A stretch of DNA of 64,000 nt from JAENVT01 sp039931555 (GCA_039931555.1 JBDTRP010000159.1:1-64000), one strand, 5' to 3'. Positions 35,072-43,988 are shown, numbered from the stretch's first letter. The notes: generated from the sequence alone by a model not told the origin. Numbers and translations: made by a program.

Positions 35072-35946
35072 TGCGCTACCGCGTGCAGCACACCACCGAA
35101 TACCGGTACAGCGCTCAGGTCATCAATGGTCATACCGTTGCCCATCTCCGGCCGCGACAAACACCGACCCAGACCGTGGTCAGTTCCGAGGTCACGACGC
35201 TGCCCGATGCCGATCACTTCGACGAGTACCTCGACGCATTCGGCAACCACGTGTCGTATCGAGCGGTCGAGCAGGTTCACGACCAACTGGTCGTGACCGG
35301 GTCCTGCGAGGTCGACATCATTCCGCCCGAGCCGCTCGTGTGGTCACCGCCGTGGGAGGAGCTCCGCGGCATCGTCGCCGCCGATGGCAGCCCCGACGGC
35401 CTGTTGGCCAGGATGTGCTCGATCGAATCGACGCTGGTCAAGCCGTCGGCCGATCTGGCCAGGTTCGCGTCGTGGTCGTTCCTGCCGGGTCGCGCCTTTC
35501 ACGAGGCGGTGATCGACCTGTCGCACCGCATCTTCACCGAGTTTGCGTTCGACCCCGGATTCAGCGACGTCAGCACGCCACTGGCCGACGTGTTGACCCA
35601 TCGTCGCGGAGTGTGCCAGGACTTCGCCCACCTGGCGATCGGGACGATGCGGTCGCTCGGCCTGCCGGCCCGGTACGTCAGCGGCTACATCGAGAATCGT
35701 CCACCGCCGGGGGAGACCAAACTGGTGGGCGCCGACGCGTCGCATGCCTGGTGCTCGGTGTACATCCCCGGGTGGGGCTGGCTCGACGTGGATCCGACCA
35801 ACGACAAGGCTCCGCCGATGACGCACGTGACGATCGGCTGGGGGCGTGACTACGCCGATGTCGCGCCGGTGCGCGGTGTGGTGTTCGGATCACCAGCCAC
35901 CCAGGAGCTGTCGGTCGCGGTCGAGGTCTCGAGGGTCGGCGACTGA
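35071..35946 (+). CDS. Transglutaminase-like cysteine protease/peptidase
   Basis: A 291-residue protein with an N-terminal bacterial transglutaminase beta domain (MRYRVQHTTEYRYSAQV) and a transglutaminase core. The catalytic triad is visible: C182 in RRGVCQDFAHLAIG, H225 in ADASHAWCSVY and D241 in WLDVDPTND. Such enzymes hydrolyse or transfer amide bonds. No signal peptide is present, so it acts in the cytoplasm. Start overlaps the preceding stop (TGATG). It completes the ATP-grasp/alpha-E cassette; it may release or trim the peptide that the ligases make. Confidence 0.9.
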   Translation: MRYRVQHTTEYRYSAQVINGHTVAHLRPRQTPTQTVVSSEVTTLPDADHFDEYLDAFGNHVSYRAVEQVHDQLVVTGSCEVDIIPPEPLVWSPPWEELRGIVAADGSPDGLLARMCSIESTLVKPSADLARFASWSFLPGRAFHEAVIDLSHRIFTEFAFDPGFSDVSTPLADVLTHRRGVCQDFAHLAIGTMRSLGLPARYVSGYIENRPPPGETKLVGADASHAWCSVYIPGWGWLDVDPTNDKAPPMTHVTIGWGRDYADVAPVRGVVFGSPATQELSVAVEVSRVGD

Positions 35947-35963
35947 AGGAATCCTGCAACCGT

Positions 35964-35969
35964 TACGCT
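35964..35969 (+). promoter_or_regulatory. Predicted leaderless -10 box of the molybdopterin oxidoreductase
   Basis: TACGCT ends seven bases before the ATG at 35977, with no ribosome-binding sequence in between. This separates the oxidoreductase from the peptide cassette as its own transcription unit. Confidence 0.45.
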
Positions 35970-35976
35970 CGCGGGC

Positions 35977-37941
35977 ATGGGGACCATCACTGCCTGCTCG
36001 CTCGACTGCCCGGATAGCTGCAGCCTGGAGGCAAAAGTCGAGGATGGCCGGTTGATCGCCCTCGATGCCGCGCCGAATGGCGCCAACCCGGCGACGAACG
36101 GCTGGATCTGCGCCAAGGTCAAGCACACGCCGCAACTGCTGCACGGCAAGGATCGCATCACCACACCCAAGCGGCGGGCCGGTCGCAAAGGCTCGGGCGA
36201 GTTCGTGGAGATCACGTGGGAGGAAGCGCTCGACGAGTTTGCCGACAGGATCCGCTCGGCGGTCGATGCCCACGGTTGGGAGTCGGTGGTGCCGTACCTG
36301 TACAGCTCGTCGGCCGGGAACCTCGGCCGGCACGGGTTGTCGCCACTGGTGTGGGAGCACCTCGGCGCGGCCCGCACCGACATCACGATCTGCGCAGCGA
36401 CAGTCGGCGAGGCCTGGGACCGCACCTATGGCGACATGGCGTCGGCCGATCCGAACGACCTGCAGCACAGCCAGTTGATCGTCGTCTGGGGCGCCAATCC
36501 CAACGTGTCGAACCCGCACCTGTCGCCGGTGATCGAGGAACGCCGGCGTGCCGGCGCGACCGTGGTGGTGGTCGACCCGCGGCGTACACCGATCGCGGCC
36601 CGCGCCGACCTGCACCTCGCTGTGCGGCCCGGCACCGATGGCGTGTTGGCCATGGCGGTGGCCGCGCAGCTGCAGCGCAACGACCACATCGATCGCCCGT
36701 TCGTCGAGCAGTGGGTCGACGGCGCTGACGAGTACCTGGCCGTGTGCGAGGAGTGGACGGTGACTCGTGCCGCCGAGGTGTGTGGTGTCGAAGTGGCCGA
36801 CATCGAGCGGTTCGCCGAGATGTACGGCACGATCCGGCCGGCGATGTTGCGCGTCGGTTGGGGCCAGGAACGCAACCGCAATGGTGGCTCGGCCAGCCGC
36901 GCCGTGTTCGCGTTGCCGGCGCTGGCCGGGCAGTTCGGGGTGCCGGGCTCGGGCGTGTTCAACTCCATCGGCGGCGGCGTGGGCTACCAGGAGGACGCCA
37001 TCCGACGCGGTGTGGTCGGCGACGCGCCGGTTCCCGCACGCCGGCCGATCAACATGAACCGTCTCGGCCGCATCCTGGTCGACGACGAGGGTGGTCGCGT
37101 CGAGGTGCTGTTCGTACAAGGTTCGAACCCGGCGGCGACGTGTCCCGAACAGGCCATCGTGCTCGAGGGCCTGGCCCGCGAGGATCTGTTCACCGTGGTG
37201 CACGACCTGACGATGACCGATACGGCGCGATATGCCGACCTGGTCCTGCCGGCGACATCGCAGTTCGAGGTCCAAGAGGTCGTGGGCAGCTACGGGTCGT
37301 TCGTGATCCAGGAGGCGCCGGCAGTGATCCCGCGAGTCGGCGAGAGCCGCACCAACGACGAGGTCAGCGTCGGCGTGGGAACGCGCTTCGGGCTCGATCC
37401 ACGCCAATGGGACCCGAACCCGCAGCGCGTTCGCCGCTTGGCATTGGGTGATCGGGTGCTGCCCTTCGCGACCCGGCCGAACGGTGGCACGGTGCAGTTC
37501 CGAGACGTCGATCCCGGCGGCAGGGTGCAGCTGGTGTTCGACGCCGAGGGCGTCGACCGGCTGCCCGTGTACCGACCCATCGACCAGCCGGCGCTGCCGT
37601 TGACGCTGATCACTCCCGCCACCAGTCGCACGACCAGCTCGATGTTCGGCAACATCGCGCCTGCCTCGGCCGATGTGCACCTGCATCCCGACGATGCCGC
37701 CGCCCGCGGCCTGGCCAACGGTGACCGGGCGCGGATCACCGATGGCCGCCACTCGATCGAGGCAGTCGTCGCGGTCGACGCCACGCTGCGCCCGGGCCTG
37801 GCGACGATGCCGAAGGGGATGTGGTGCCGTGACGGGCACGGTGGTTACACCGCCAACGTGTTTGCTCCGGATCACCTTGCCGATCTCGCCGGTGGCGCCA
37901 GCTTCAACGACGCCCGCGTCGAGGTCTCCGCTGCCGGGTAG
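35977..37941 (+). CDS. Molybdopterin-dependent oxidoreductase (formate-dehydrogenase-like)
   Basis: A 654-residue Mo/W-bis-MGD enzyme. An N-terminal [4Fe-4S] site is formed by C7, C11, C15 and C45. The molybdopterin-binding domains follow (ITWEEALDEFADRIR, VVWGANPNVSNPHLSPV, VGWGQERNRNGGSASRA, FVQGSNPAATCPEQ) and the C-terminal dinucleotide-binding domain ends the protein. No signal peptide: cytoplasmic. No partner subunits (iron-sulfur or membrane) are beside it, so it may be a stand-alone reductase of the kind annotated only as anaerobic dehydrogenase. Substrate unknown. It depends on molybdate, which modBC would import. Confidence 0.88.
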   Translation: MGTITACSLDCPDSCSLEAKVEDGRLIALDAAPNGANPATNGWICAKVKHTPQLLHGKDRITTPKRRAGRKGSGEFVEITWEEALDEFADRIRSAVDAHGWESVVPYLYSSSAGNLGRHGLSPLVWEHLGAARTDITICAATVGEAWDRTYGDMASADPNDLQHSQLIVVWGANPNVSNPHLSPVIEERRRAGATVVVVDPRRTPIAARADLHLAVRPGTDGVLAMAVAAQLQRNDHIDRPFVEQWVDGADEYLAVCEEWTVTRAAEVCGVEVADIERFAEMYGTIRPAMLRVGWGQERNRNGGSASRAVFALPALAGQFGVPGSGVFNSIGGGVGYQEDAIRRGVVGDAPVPARRPINMNRLGRILVDDEGGRVEVLFVQGSNPAATCPEQAIVLEGLAREDLFTVVHDLTMTDTARYADLVLPATSQFEVQEVVGSYGSFVIQEAPAVIPRVGESRTNDEVSVGVGTRFGLDPRQWDPNPQRVRRLALGDRVLPFATRPNGGTVQFRDVDPGGRVQLVFDAEGVDRLPVYRPIDQPALPLTLITPATSRTTSSMFGNIAPASADVHLHPDDAAARGLANGDRARITDGRHSIEAVVAVDATLRPGLATMPKGMWCRDGHGGYTANVFAPDHLADLAGGASFNDARVEVSAAG

Positions 37942-38067
37942 CCGTCCGCGGCCGCAAATCGCCAGCAGCAGCGTGTCGCCCGGATCTCTGTGTGAGCGTT
38001 CAGACGTTCCGCGGCTCTGGTCGCTCGCGCAAACTTCCCAGCCCTCGGGCGGGCAGGGCTGCGCTCG

Positions 38068-38090
38068 CCACGGCGACGATCGTCGCTGGT
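38068..38090. promoter_or_regulatory. Palindrome upstream of the sugar kinase, possible operator
   Basis: GCGACGATCGTCGC (38073-38086) is a perfect 14-bp palindrome flanked by CCAC and GGTGG, which extend the symmetry. It lies 30 bases before a TAATCT (38116-38121) that could be the -10 of the kinase gene, eight bases from its ATG. A repressor site is plausible. The rest of the 188-base gap (37942-38129) shows nothing else. Confidence 0.35.
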
Positions 38091-38129
38091 GGCCGCGGTC
38101 GCGAATCCACGTGAGTAATCTCCGCCACC

Positions 38130-39068
38130 ATGAACGACGCTGACCGCGACGCTTGGGTGGTGGTGGTCGGGGCCATCAACGTGGACTTGGTCGTGGTGGC
38201 GCCGCGCCTGCCGGGGCCGGGCGAGACGGTCGTCGGTGGTGGGCTGCAGACATACGGTGGTGGCAAAGGTGCGAACGCCGCGGTGGCCGCGGCGAGGGTC
38301 GGCGCCAGGGTGCGCTTGATCGGTGCGGTCGGTGACGACGATACGGGGACAGCGGCCGTGGCCGAGCTCGCCGGAGAGGGGATCGATGTCACCGATGTGG
38401 CGGTCCTGCCAGGGGAGTCGACCGGGGTGGCGTTGATCGTCGTCGACGAGCGTGGCGAGAACCAGATTGCCGTCGGCGCCGGCGCCAATGCAGCGGTCAC
38501 CGCTGACCACGTGCGGCGATGCTTGCGTCTCGTCCTGCCCACAGCGGGGTGCGTGTTGGTGAGTACGGAGATCCCCGCCGATGCGGTTGCAGCGGCAGTC
38601 GAGGAGACCACGGCCGCCGGGGTCGCGTGCGTCGTGAACCCGGCTCCGGTACTCGAGGTCGTCGCCGAGTTGCTGGCACTCGGCCCGATCCTCACCCCGA
38701 ACGAATCGGAGCTGGCCGACCTGGTGTCGTTGCTCGGCGGTGCCCGTGGCGATTCCGCAGTCGAGAGCGCGTTGCGGATCGTCGAACGCAGCCGCCATGC
38801 GGTCGTGGTCACTCAGGGCGGCGAGGGGGTGTTGGTCGTCGATGCCGACCTGGCCGCCCGGCGGCTGCCGGCCCCATCGGTCGCGGTGAAGGACACGACC
38901 GGGGCGGGCGACACGTTCAACGGGGTGCTCGCCGCTCGATTGGCGGCGGGCGACGACCTCGACACCGCAGTGCCAGTCGCGGTTGCCGCCGCCTCGCTCT
39001 CGGTGGGCGCGGTCGGTGCCCGCGGTGGCATGCCGACGATGGCGGCAGTCGCCACAGCGATGCAGTAG
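38130..39068 (+). CDS. PfkB-family carbohydrate kinase, ribokinase-like
   Basis: A 312-residue kinase. Start VVVVGAINVDLVVVAPRLPGPGETVVGG, GGKGANAAVAAARVGA and the C-terminal DTTGAGDTFNGVLAARLA (anion hole and catalytic Asp of PfkB kinases) are all present. The pattern fits ribokinase best. A role as pseudouridine kinase, partner of the orphan psuG at 3.3 kb, is conceivable but not supported by position. It ends 20 bases before the convergent Fur-family gene. Confidence 0.85.
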   Translation: MNDADRDAWVVVVGAINVDLVVVAPRLPGPGETVVGGGLQTYGGGKGANAAVAAARVGARVRLIGAVGDDDTGTAAVAELAGEGIDVTDVAVLPGESTGVALIVVDERGENQIAVGAGANAAVTADHVRRCLRLVLPTAGCVLVSTEIPADAVAAAVEETTAAGVACVVNPAPVLEVVAELLALGPILTPNESELADLVSLLGGARGDSAVESALRIVERSRHAVVVTQGGEGVLVVDADLAARRLPAPSVAVKDTTGAGDTFNGVLAARLAAGDDLDTAVPVAVAAASLSVGAVGARGGMPTMAAVATAMQ

Positions 39069-39088
39069 CCGGTCGGCCAGCGGCCTCG

Positions 39089-39541
39089 CTACTCGGCGTC
39101 AGCGCACGCCTTGCAGCGCCCGACGATGGCGAAGTGCGAGCCGTCGAGCACGAAGTCGTAGTCGCGTTCGAGCGTGCGCCGCGCCGTGTCGAACACTCGT
39201 CGTGGAACCGCGACGTGGCGGCCACACGTCTCGCAGACGAGGTGGCGGATGTCGGTGGAGACGGCGGTGCGTTCGTAGATGGCCGGGCCGTGCGACAAGT
39301 GGACGTGTCGCACGACGCCGATCTCCTCCAACAGCGCCAGCGTGCGGTAGACAGTGGAGACGTGGGTCTCGCCGACTGACTCGGCCAGTTCCTCCGCAGT
39401 GAAGGCTCGTTGCTTGGCGCGTACGGCGTCGAGGATCGCAGTGCGAGTCTTGCCGACGGTGTGACCTTCTTCGCGGAGCCGGAGTGCGATCGCTGCCGGG
39501 TCGACCAGGTCGCCGGCGTGCTTGCGTCGCACGGTTGTCAT
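39089..39541 (-). CDS. Fur-family metal-dependent regulator
   Basis: A 150-residue regulator. The winged helix spans residues about 20-85 (KTRTAILDAVRAKQRAFTAEEL, THVSTVYRTLALLEEIGVV). Structural zinc ligands C103/C106 and C143/C146 are present, and His residues in HVHLSHGPAIYE and DGSHFAIVG form the regulatory site. It could sense Fe, Zn or Ni; linkage with hypB, a nickel-handling gene, makes a nickel (Nur-like) role attractive. The ATG at 39541 overlaps the hypB stop, so both are translated from one message. Confidence 0.88.
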   Translation of the reverse strand: MTTVRRKHAGDLVDPAAIALRLREEGHTVGKTRTAILDAVRAKQRAFTAEELAESVGETHVSTVYRTLALLEEIGVVRHVHLSHGPAIYERTAVSTDIRHLVCETCGRHVAVPRRVFDTARRTLERDYDFVLDGSHFAIVGRCKACADAE

Positions 39542-40326
39542 TCGTGGTGTGCCAGCGCCGTGACCCAGGCGCACACCTCGGCGATGCCGGCGCCGGTCTT
39601 GGCCGACGTCTCGATCGTGCGCACATCGGGATTGACGTCGCGCAGGTTCGAATGGAAGAGGTCGAGATCGAAGTCGAGGTAGGGCAGCAGGTCGATCTTG
39701 TTGACGATGACCACATCGGCGCTGCGGAACATCACCGGGTACTTCAGCGGCTTCTCCTCGCCTTCGGTCACGGAGAACACCATCGCCCGGGCGTGCTCGC
39801 CCACGTCGAACTCCGCGGGACACACGAGATTGCCGACGTTCTCGATCACGACCAAGTCGAGGTCGGCCAGTGGCAGTCGCGGCAATGCCGAACGCACCAT
39901 TGTGGCGTCGAGGTGGCACTCGCCGCCGAAGCCGTTGGAGGTGTTGACCAGCGACACGGGAGCGCCGAGCCCGGCAAGCCGGTCGGCGTCGATCGACGTC
40001 TCGACATCGCCCTCGACGATGCCGACGCGCAACGACGAGCCCAGCATCAGCAGCACTTCTCGCAGCAGCGTGGTTTTGCCTGCGCCCGGCGACGACATGA
40101 GGTTGACCACCTGCACTCCGGCATCGTGGAAGTCGCTGCGATTGGCCTCGGCCGTGCGGTCGTTCTCGCCGAGGATCTTCTCCAAGACCTCGACGCGCAG
40201 CCCACCCGTCTGGTAGCCGGAGTGGTCACCGACCCCGTGATCGTGATCGTGCTCGAGCTCGTGATCATGGTCGCCGTCGTCGTGCGAATGTCCCGTGCCG
40301 TCGGCGTGATAGTGGAAGCGTCCCAT
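39538..40326 (-). CDS. hypB: Hydrogenase nickel incorporation protein HypB
   Basis: HypB (262 aa) is a GTPase that with HypA delivers nickel to the hydrogenase large subunit. The first 35 residues contain ten histidines, a nickel-storage tail. The P-loop is MSSPGAGKTT (about residues 77-86); the metal-binding GGECHLDA and the G4 motif VNKIDLLPY follow, with a conserved NLVCPAEFDVGEHA. It lies apart from the other hyp genes, in an operon with a Fur-family regulator, and has a strong GGAGG Shine-Dalgarno preceded by an inverted repeat. Confidence 0.95.
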   Translation of the reverse strand: MGRFHYHADGTGHSHDDGDHDHELEHDHDHGVGDHSGYQTGGLRVEVLEKILGENDRTAEANRSDFHDAGVQVVNLMSSPGAGKTTLLREVLLMLGSSLRVGIVEGDVETSIDADRLAGLGAPVSLVNTSNGFGGECHLDATMVRSALPRLPLADLDLVVIENVGNLVCPAEFDVGEHARAMVFSVTEGEEKPLKYPVMFRSADVVIVNKIDLLPYLDFDLDLFHSNLRDVNPDVRTIETSAKTGAGIAEVCAWVTALAHHE

Positions 40327-40337
40327 CGGTGATCCTC

Positions 40338-40356
40338 CGTTCGGGCTACCCGAACG
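40338..40356. promoter_or_regulatory. Perfect 8-3-8 inverted repeat before hypB
   Basis: CGTTCGGG (40338-40345), loop CTA, CCCGAACG (40349-40356). On the hypB strand it immediately precedes the GGAGG ribosome-binding site, 11 bases from the start codon. It could be a regulator's operator (for example of the co-transcribed Fur-family protein) or an RNA hairpin affecting translation; it is too GC-rich for a classical Fur box. Confidence 0.5.
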
Positions 40357-40391
40357 CTACCGCGATCGGCAACGCGTGTTTGCTCCCTGGC

Positions 40392-41270
40392 TCATACCAC
40401 CGGAGCGCAGACGAGCAGGGAGTGCGGCTGGATCTCGAACTCCAACGTCTTCGACTTGCCCTTCACCCCACCGTCGAGCTCGAACCGGCGCTTCTTGTCG
40501 AACGTCACCGTCACCGCTTCTCCCTCGCCCAGCTCCGAGTGGCTCGACCATTGCTGCCTGCGAAACACTGCGCTGACCATTAGGTTTGCCCACTCGCGCT
40601 TGCCGACAGCCGTCACCGCTGCGACGTGCAGGCGGCCATCGGTAGCGGTGGCATCCGGGAAGGCCTTGATGCCACCTTTCAACGAGCCGCTGTTGCCGAC
40701 CAGCACGCAGCTGACCGGGCCTTCGTAGAACGGCTCTCCGTCGATCTCGATCTTCGCATCGAACAACTTCCGATGTCGTGTCTCGCGAACTGCCGCGCCA
40801 AGGTACGCGAAGGTTCCCATGCGCTCCTTGTTGTCCTCGGCATCGTTGAGCATGTCGACGTCGAACCCGGTCCCGGCCATCACATTGAACGTCTGGCCGT
40901 TGCACGAGGCGGTGTCGAGACTGCGACGATCGCCGCGAGCGATCAGCTCGACGATCTCATCGATGTCGCTGGGCAGGTCGAGGCCCGATGCGAACAGGTT
41001 CGCAGTGCCGCTCGGCACCACGGCCAACGCTGTCTGGGTGCCCACGATGGCCTCCGATGCGGCGCGGACGGTGCCATCGCCGCCACACACGACGATCGCC
41101 GTTGCGCCACGCTTCACGGCCTTCTTGGCAGCCGCCTTGGCGGCGGACCCCTTCTCGATGTCGACCCAATGCACGTCGCCGATGCCCGCCGAGGCGAGCG
41201 CGCCGCGCAATCGACGTGCGTCCTTCTTGGCGATCTTCTCGGTGTTGGCCACCACTGCAATGCTCGACAT
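40392..41270 (-). CDS. Diacylglycerol kinase-family lipid kinase
   Basis: A 292-residue soluble lipid kinase of the DagK/YegS/sphingosine-kinase fold. The nucleotide-binding GGDGT motif sits in IVVCGGDGTVRAASEAIV; AVVPSGTANLFASGLDLP and FNVMAGTGFDVDML are the other family blocks. ATG 41270 has GGAGG six bases upstream; a start at 41297 would add nine residues. Its neighbours upstream are two PAP2 phosphatases, the opposing activity on phospholipids, though a 173-base gap separates them. Substrate may be diacylglycerol or an isoprenoid alcohol. Confidence 0.86.
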   Translation of the reverse strand: MSSIAVVANTEKIAKKDARRLRGALASAGIGDVHWVDIEKGSAAKAAAKKAVKRGATAIVVCGGDGTVRAASEAIVGTQTALAVVPSGTANLFASGLDLPSDIDEIVELIARGDRRSLDTASCNGQTFNVMAGTGFDVDMLNDAEDNKERMGTFAYLGAAVRETRHRKLFDAKIEIDGEPFYEGPVSCVLVGNSGSLKGGIKAFPDATATDGRLHVAAVTAVGKREWANLMVSAVFRRQQWSSHSELGEGEAVTVTFDKKRRFELDGGVKGKSKTLEFEIQPHSLLVCAPVV

Positions 41271-41443
41271 GTACGCCTCCGGGTTCCGAACAGCCATACC
41301 CCGTCGAGACGATTGGCAAACGCCGCGGCGTGGCGACTGATCAGGAGGAGCGGAGATCGTGCGCCGATCGGCCGCCTTGCCGGCGCAGCCAGGCAACGAG
41401 CTCGGTCGCCTCGCTCTGTGCCGCGGCGCCGATTCTCGCGCGG

Positions 41444-42319
41444 CTACCGGGCGTTCGCAGGTTCGGCCACGCCCTGAGGGTGATCGGAGACCGGGTCTCC
41501 CAATCGCTGAGCACGCCCACCGAAGATGATGGCGACGATCATGAACCAGCCCCACCCGATCGCCAGCCCGGCGACGACGTCGGTCAGCCAGTGCACGCCG
41601 AGCAGCGCCCGGCTGGCCGCCACCGACACCGCGATCAGCGCGGCACCGCCGGCAAGCAACGCGCGAATGCGCCGCGATCGATCGCGTCCGAGCACCAGTG
41701 CCACTGCCAGCCACGACGACGCCGCGGCGACCGTGTGGCCGGAAGGGAACGAATATCCGTGTGCCACGACGAGGTGCAGCACGTCGGGACGTTCGCGGTG
41801 CACGACCACCTTCAGCAGGTTGCTGAGAAGCAGTTCACCGATACCGACCGCAGCGACGAACGCGAACACTTCCCGACTGTGGCGGCGGTAGAAGTCGAAG
41901 CATGCTGTCAGCAGCAGGACACCGACGATCACGGGCGTGCTGCCGAGTTGCGTGATCCACTTCATCGCCTGTGCTGTCGTGGTTGTGCCGTTCTTCGAAC
42001 CCCACTCGGCCACAGACCGGTCGGCGGCGGCGATGCCCGAGTGGTTGTCGATCATGTCGAGCACGATGCCCACGAAGATCGCGACCACGAACAGCACGAC
42101 AACGCTGGCCGTCAGCAGGAAGCCGCCGGCAGTCTTGCGGTCCATCCGCTCGTGAAGGAAGCGGTCGACCTTGGGGTGGTGCCAGAGAGATCGCCGCACT
42201 GCCTCTTCGGCCTTCGCGGGATCGACCGGGTCTGACTCGACCCGGCGCGACACAGAAATGCCAAAGGCGAGGAGCGCGGCAGCGATGCCAGACAACAAGA
42301 CGACGAGGGCAGGGCTCAT
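41444..42319 (-). CDS. PAP2-family membrane lipid phosphatase
   Basis: A 291-residue protein with six hydrophobic helices. The three PAP2 acid-phosphatase motifs are KVVVHRERP, SFPSGHT and SRALLGVHWLTDVVAG. The N-terminal helix is followed by a charged cytoplasmic region. Family members dephosphorylate phosphatidate, diacylglycerol pyrophosphate or undecaprenyl pyrophosphate. It lies 12 bases after a second PAP2 gene and appears to be the last gene of the hydrogenase operon. Confidence 0.88.
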   Translation of the reverse strand: MSPALVVLLSGIAAALLAFGISVSRRVESDPVDPAKAEEAVRRSLWHHPKVDRFLHERMDRKTAGGFLLTASVVVLFVVAIFVGIVLDMIDNHSGIAAADRSVAEWGSKNGTTTTAQAMKWITQLGSTPVIVGVLLLTACFDFYRRHSREVFAFVAAVGIGELLLSNLLKVVVHRERPDVLHLVVAHGYSFPSGHTVAAASSWLAVALVLGRDRSRRIRALLAGGAALIAVSVAASRALLGVHWLTDVVAGLAIGWGWFMIVAIIFGGRAQRLGDPVSDHPQGVAEPANAR

Positions 42320-42331
42320 GCTCGCTCCACC

Positions 42332-43081
42332 TTACGTGTGGACCAGGTCGATCGCCGGAGCGTCGGCCGGATCCTCTGCACCAACGGATTCGCCGCGTCG
42401 CTCTGCGGACCGCCGCAGGACGAACGCTGTCGCCGTGACCGATGCGGCACCCAGCAGTGCGCCGAACACAACGTCGGTGAGGAAGTGCATGCCGCGGTAC
42501 AGCCGAGCCGAGGCGACGCACACCGGCAGGATGACGGCGACGGCGACGGCCAGCACACGGATCCAACGCCGGCGGGTGTGCCAGAAGATCACGACCACGA
42601 TGGCCGTGTACGCAACGGCTGCGCCGGTGTGACCGGACGGAAAGCTGGACCCGACGGGAGAGGTGTCGAGGTGGGGCACATCGGGCCGTGGTCGGTTGAC
42701 GAGTGTGGTGATCGTGATGAAGCACAATGCCTCCAACACGAGGGTCACCGCCACCATCAAAGGTTCGAGCCAGCGCTTCCAGACGATCAGCATCCCGATG
42801 GCGACGATCGCGGTGACGACGATCTTCACCACGGTGTCGGCGAGCATCGAGCCCACGAAGCTCAATGAGTTCAATCCGGGCGTGCGCTGCTTCACGAACC
42901 ATTCCGACACCGACTGATCGGTGTGGACGATCCATGAGTCCTTGAGCGGATGGGTCAGCAGCCAGCCGACGGCGAACCACGCCGCACTGAAGGCGAGGTA
43001 GAAAGCGAGGAGCGCGAGGGCCTCGGAGCGCCGAACGAGCCACGTGTCGCGAAGGCGGGGGGTGGGCGTGGTCGAGTTCAC
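42332..43081 (-). CDS. PAP2-family membrane lipid phosphatase
   Basis: A 249-residue protein with six hydrophobic helices and the PAP2 motifs NRPRPDVP, SSFPSGHTGAA and SARLYRGMHFLTDVVFG. It differs enough from the next gene that the pair is not a recent duplication. Its start overlaps the end of the DUF1206 gene (ATGA), which ties it to the hydrogenase transcript. Undecaprenyl or another isoprenoid pyrophosphate is a possible substrate; no direct evidence. Confidence 0.88.
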   Translation of the reverse strand: MNSTTPTPRLRDTWLVRRSEALALLAFYLAFSAAWFAVGWLLTHPLKDSWIVHTDQSVSEWFVKQRTPGLNSLSFVGSMLADTVVKIVVTAIVAIGMLIVWKRWLEPLMVAVTLVLEALCFITITTLVNRPRPDVPHLDTSPVGSSFPSGHTGAAVAYTAIVVVIFWHTRRRWIRVLAVAVAVILPVCVASARLYRGMHFLTDVVFGALLGAASVTATAFVLRRSAERRGESVGAEDPADAPAIDLVHT

Positions 43082-43959
43082 GGCGCCTGCAGACGACGGT
43101 GGGTGAACGTGGCGAGACAGAAGATGCCGTATGCGGCGAAGCCGATGCCGACCACGACGACCACGACGACGCCCCAGGACTCGGTGGCCAGACGGCGCAA
43201 GGCACCGTCGAGGCCGGTTGCCTCGTTGGCGTCGTAGGTCATCGCCGAGCGGAGCAGGAAGAAGCCGACCAGACCGAAGCCGATGCCTCGGCCGATCTCA
43301 CCGATGGAACCGAGCCGCTCGCTCCATTTGGCTCGAGCTGCCGACATCCCCGACATGTCGAGCTCGTCCTCGACGTCCATGTGGAAGCCCTTGTATGCCC
43401 GGTAGAGGCCGACGCCGATGACGATGAGTCCGACCAGGCCGATCACGATGCGGCCGAAGCTGTGGCTCATGAACGACGCCGAGATGTCGGTGACCTTCTT
43501 GTTGCCGTCGGGCGTTGCTGCCGCATCTCGGGCCAGAGCGATCGCGCTGATCGCGAACGTGGTGTACATCACCGCGCTGGCGATGTAGCCGATCCGGTGT
43601 GCCATGGCCTTGGCGTCCTTCTTGCCGGGCAGCAGGGCCGACACGACTCGCCATGCGGCGTAGAGCAGCATCCCGATCGCCAGCAACCAGAGCAGCACGG
43701 TGCCGCCACTGGAACCGGCGACGGTCTTGATCGCGCCGACAGGGCTGGCCTCCTGCGTGCCGGTCGCCGTGGAACCGCTTGCCCAACCGGACGCCTTGGC
43801 GGCGATCGAGAGGGCCAGGTAGCCGGCGATCAGGTACACGACGCCCTTCGCGAACCATCCCGCTCGGCCGATCTTGACGGCTCCAGGATGTTCGGCGGCG
43901 AGGTTTCCGACTGGGTTGTGGATCGAATCCACATGGTGGTGAACGGATGAGAGTGGCAT
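43078..43959 (-). CDS. DUF1206 membrane protein
   Basis: A 293-residue membrane protein made of three DUF1206 repeats, each a pair of helices beginning with a G-R/G pattern: IGRAGWFAKGVVYLIAGYLA, MAHRIGYIASAVMYTTFAIS and IGEIGRGIGFGLVGFFLLRS. The function of this family is not known. It starts 29 bases after hypD and overlaps the first PAP2 gene, so it belongs to the hydrogenase operon by position. An alternative longer frame to 44088 overlaps hypD and is rejected. Confidence 0.85.
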   Translation of the reverse strand: MPLSSVHHHVDSIHNPVGNLAAEHPGAVKIGRAGWFAKGVVYLIAGYLALSIAAKASGWASGSTATGTQEASPVGAIKTVAGSSGGTVLLWLLAIGMLLYAAWRVVSALLPGKKDAKAMAHRIGYIASAVMYTTFAISAIALARDAAATPDGNKKVTDISASFMSHSFGRIVIGLVGLIVIGVGLYRAYKGFHMDVEDELDMSGMSAARAKWSERLGSIGEIGRGIGFGLVGFFLLRSAMTYDANEATGLDGALRRLATESWGVVVVVVVGIGFAAYGIFCLATFTHRRLQAP

Positions 43960-43988
43960 CGATGTGATGTTCCCGAACGGTGTTGATT

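Noticed and set aside
35890..37875. Minus-strand open frame of 661 codons opposite the molybdopterin oxidoreductase
   Set aside because: Shadow frame; the plus strand has an intact [4Fe-4S] motif and molybdopterin domains.
38130..39068. Pseudouridine kinase (psuK) partner for psuG
   Set aside because: Sequence fits ribokinase as well or better, and the gene is 34 kb from psuG.
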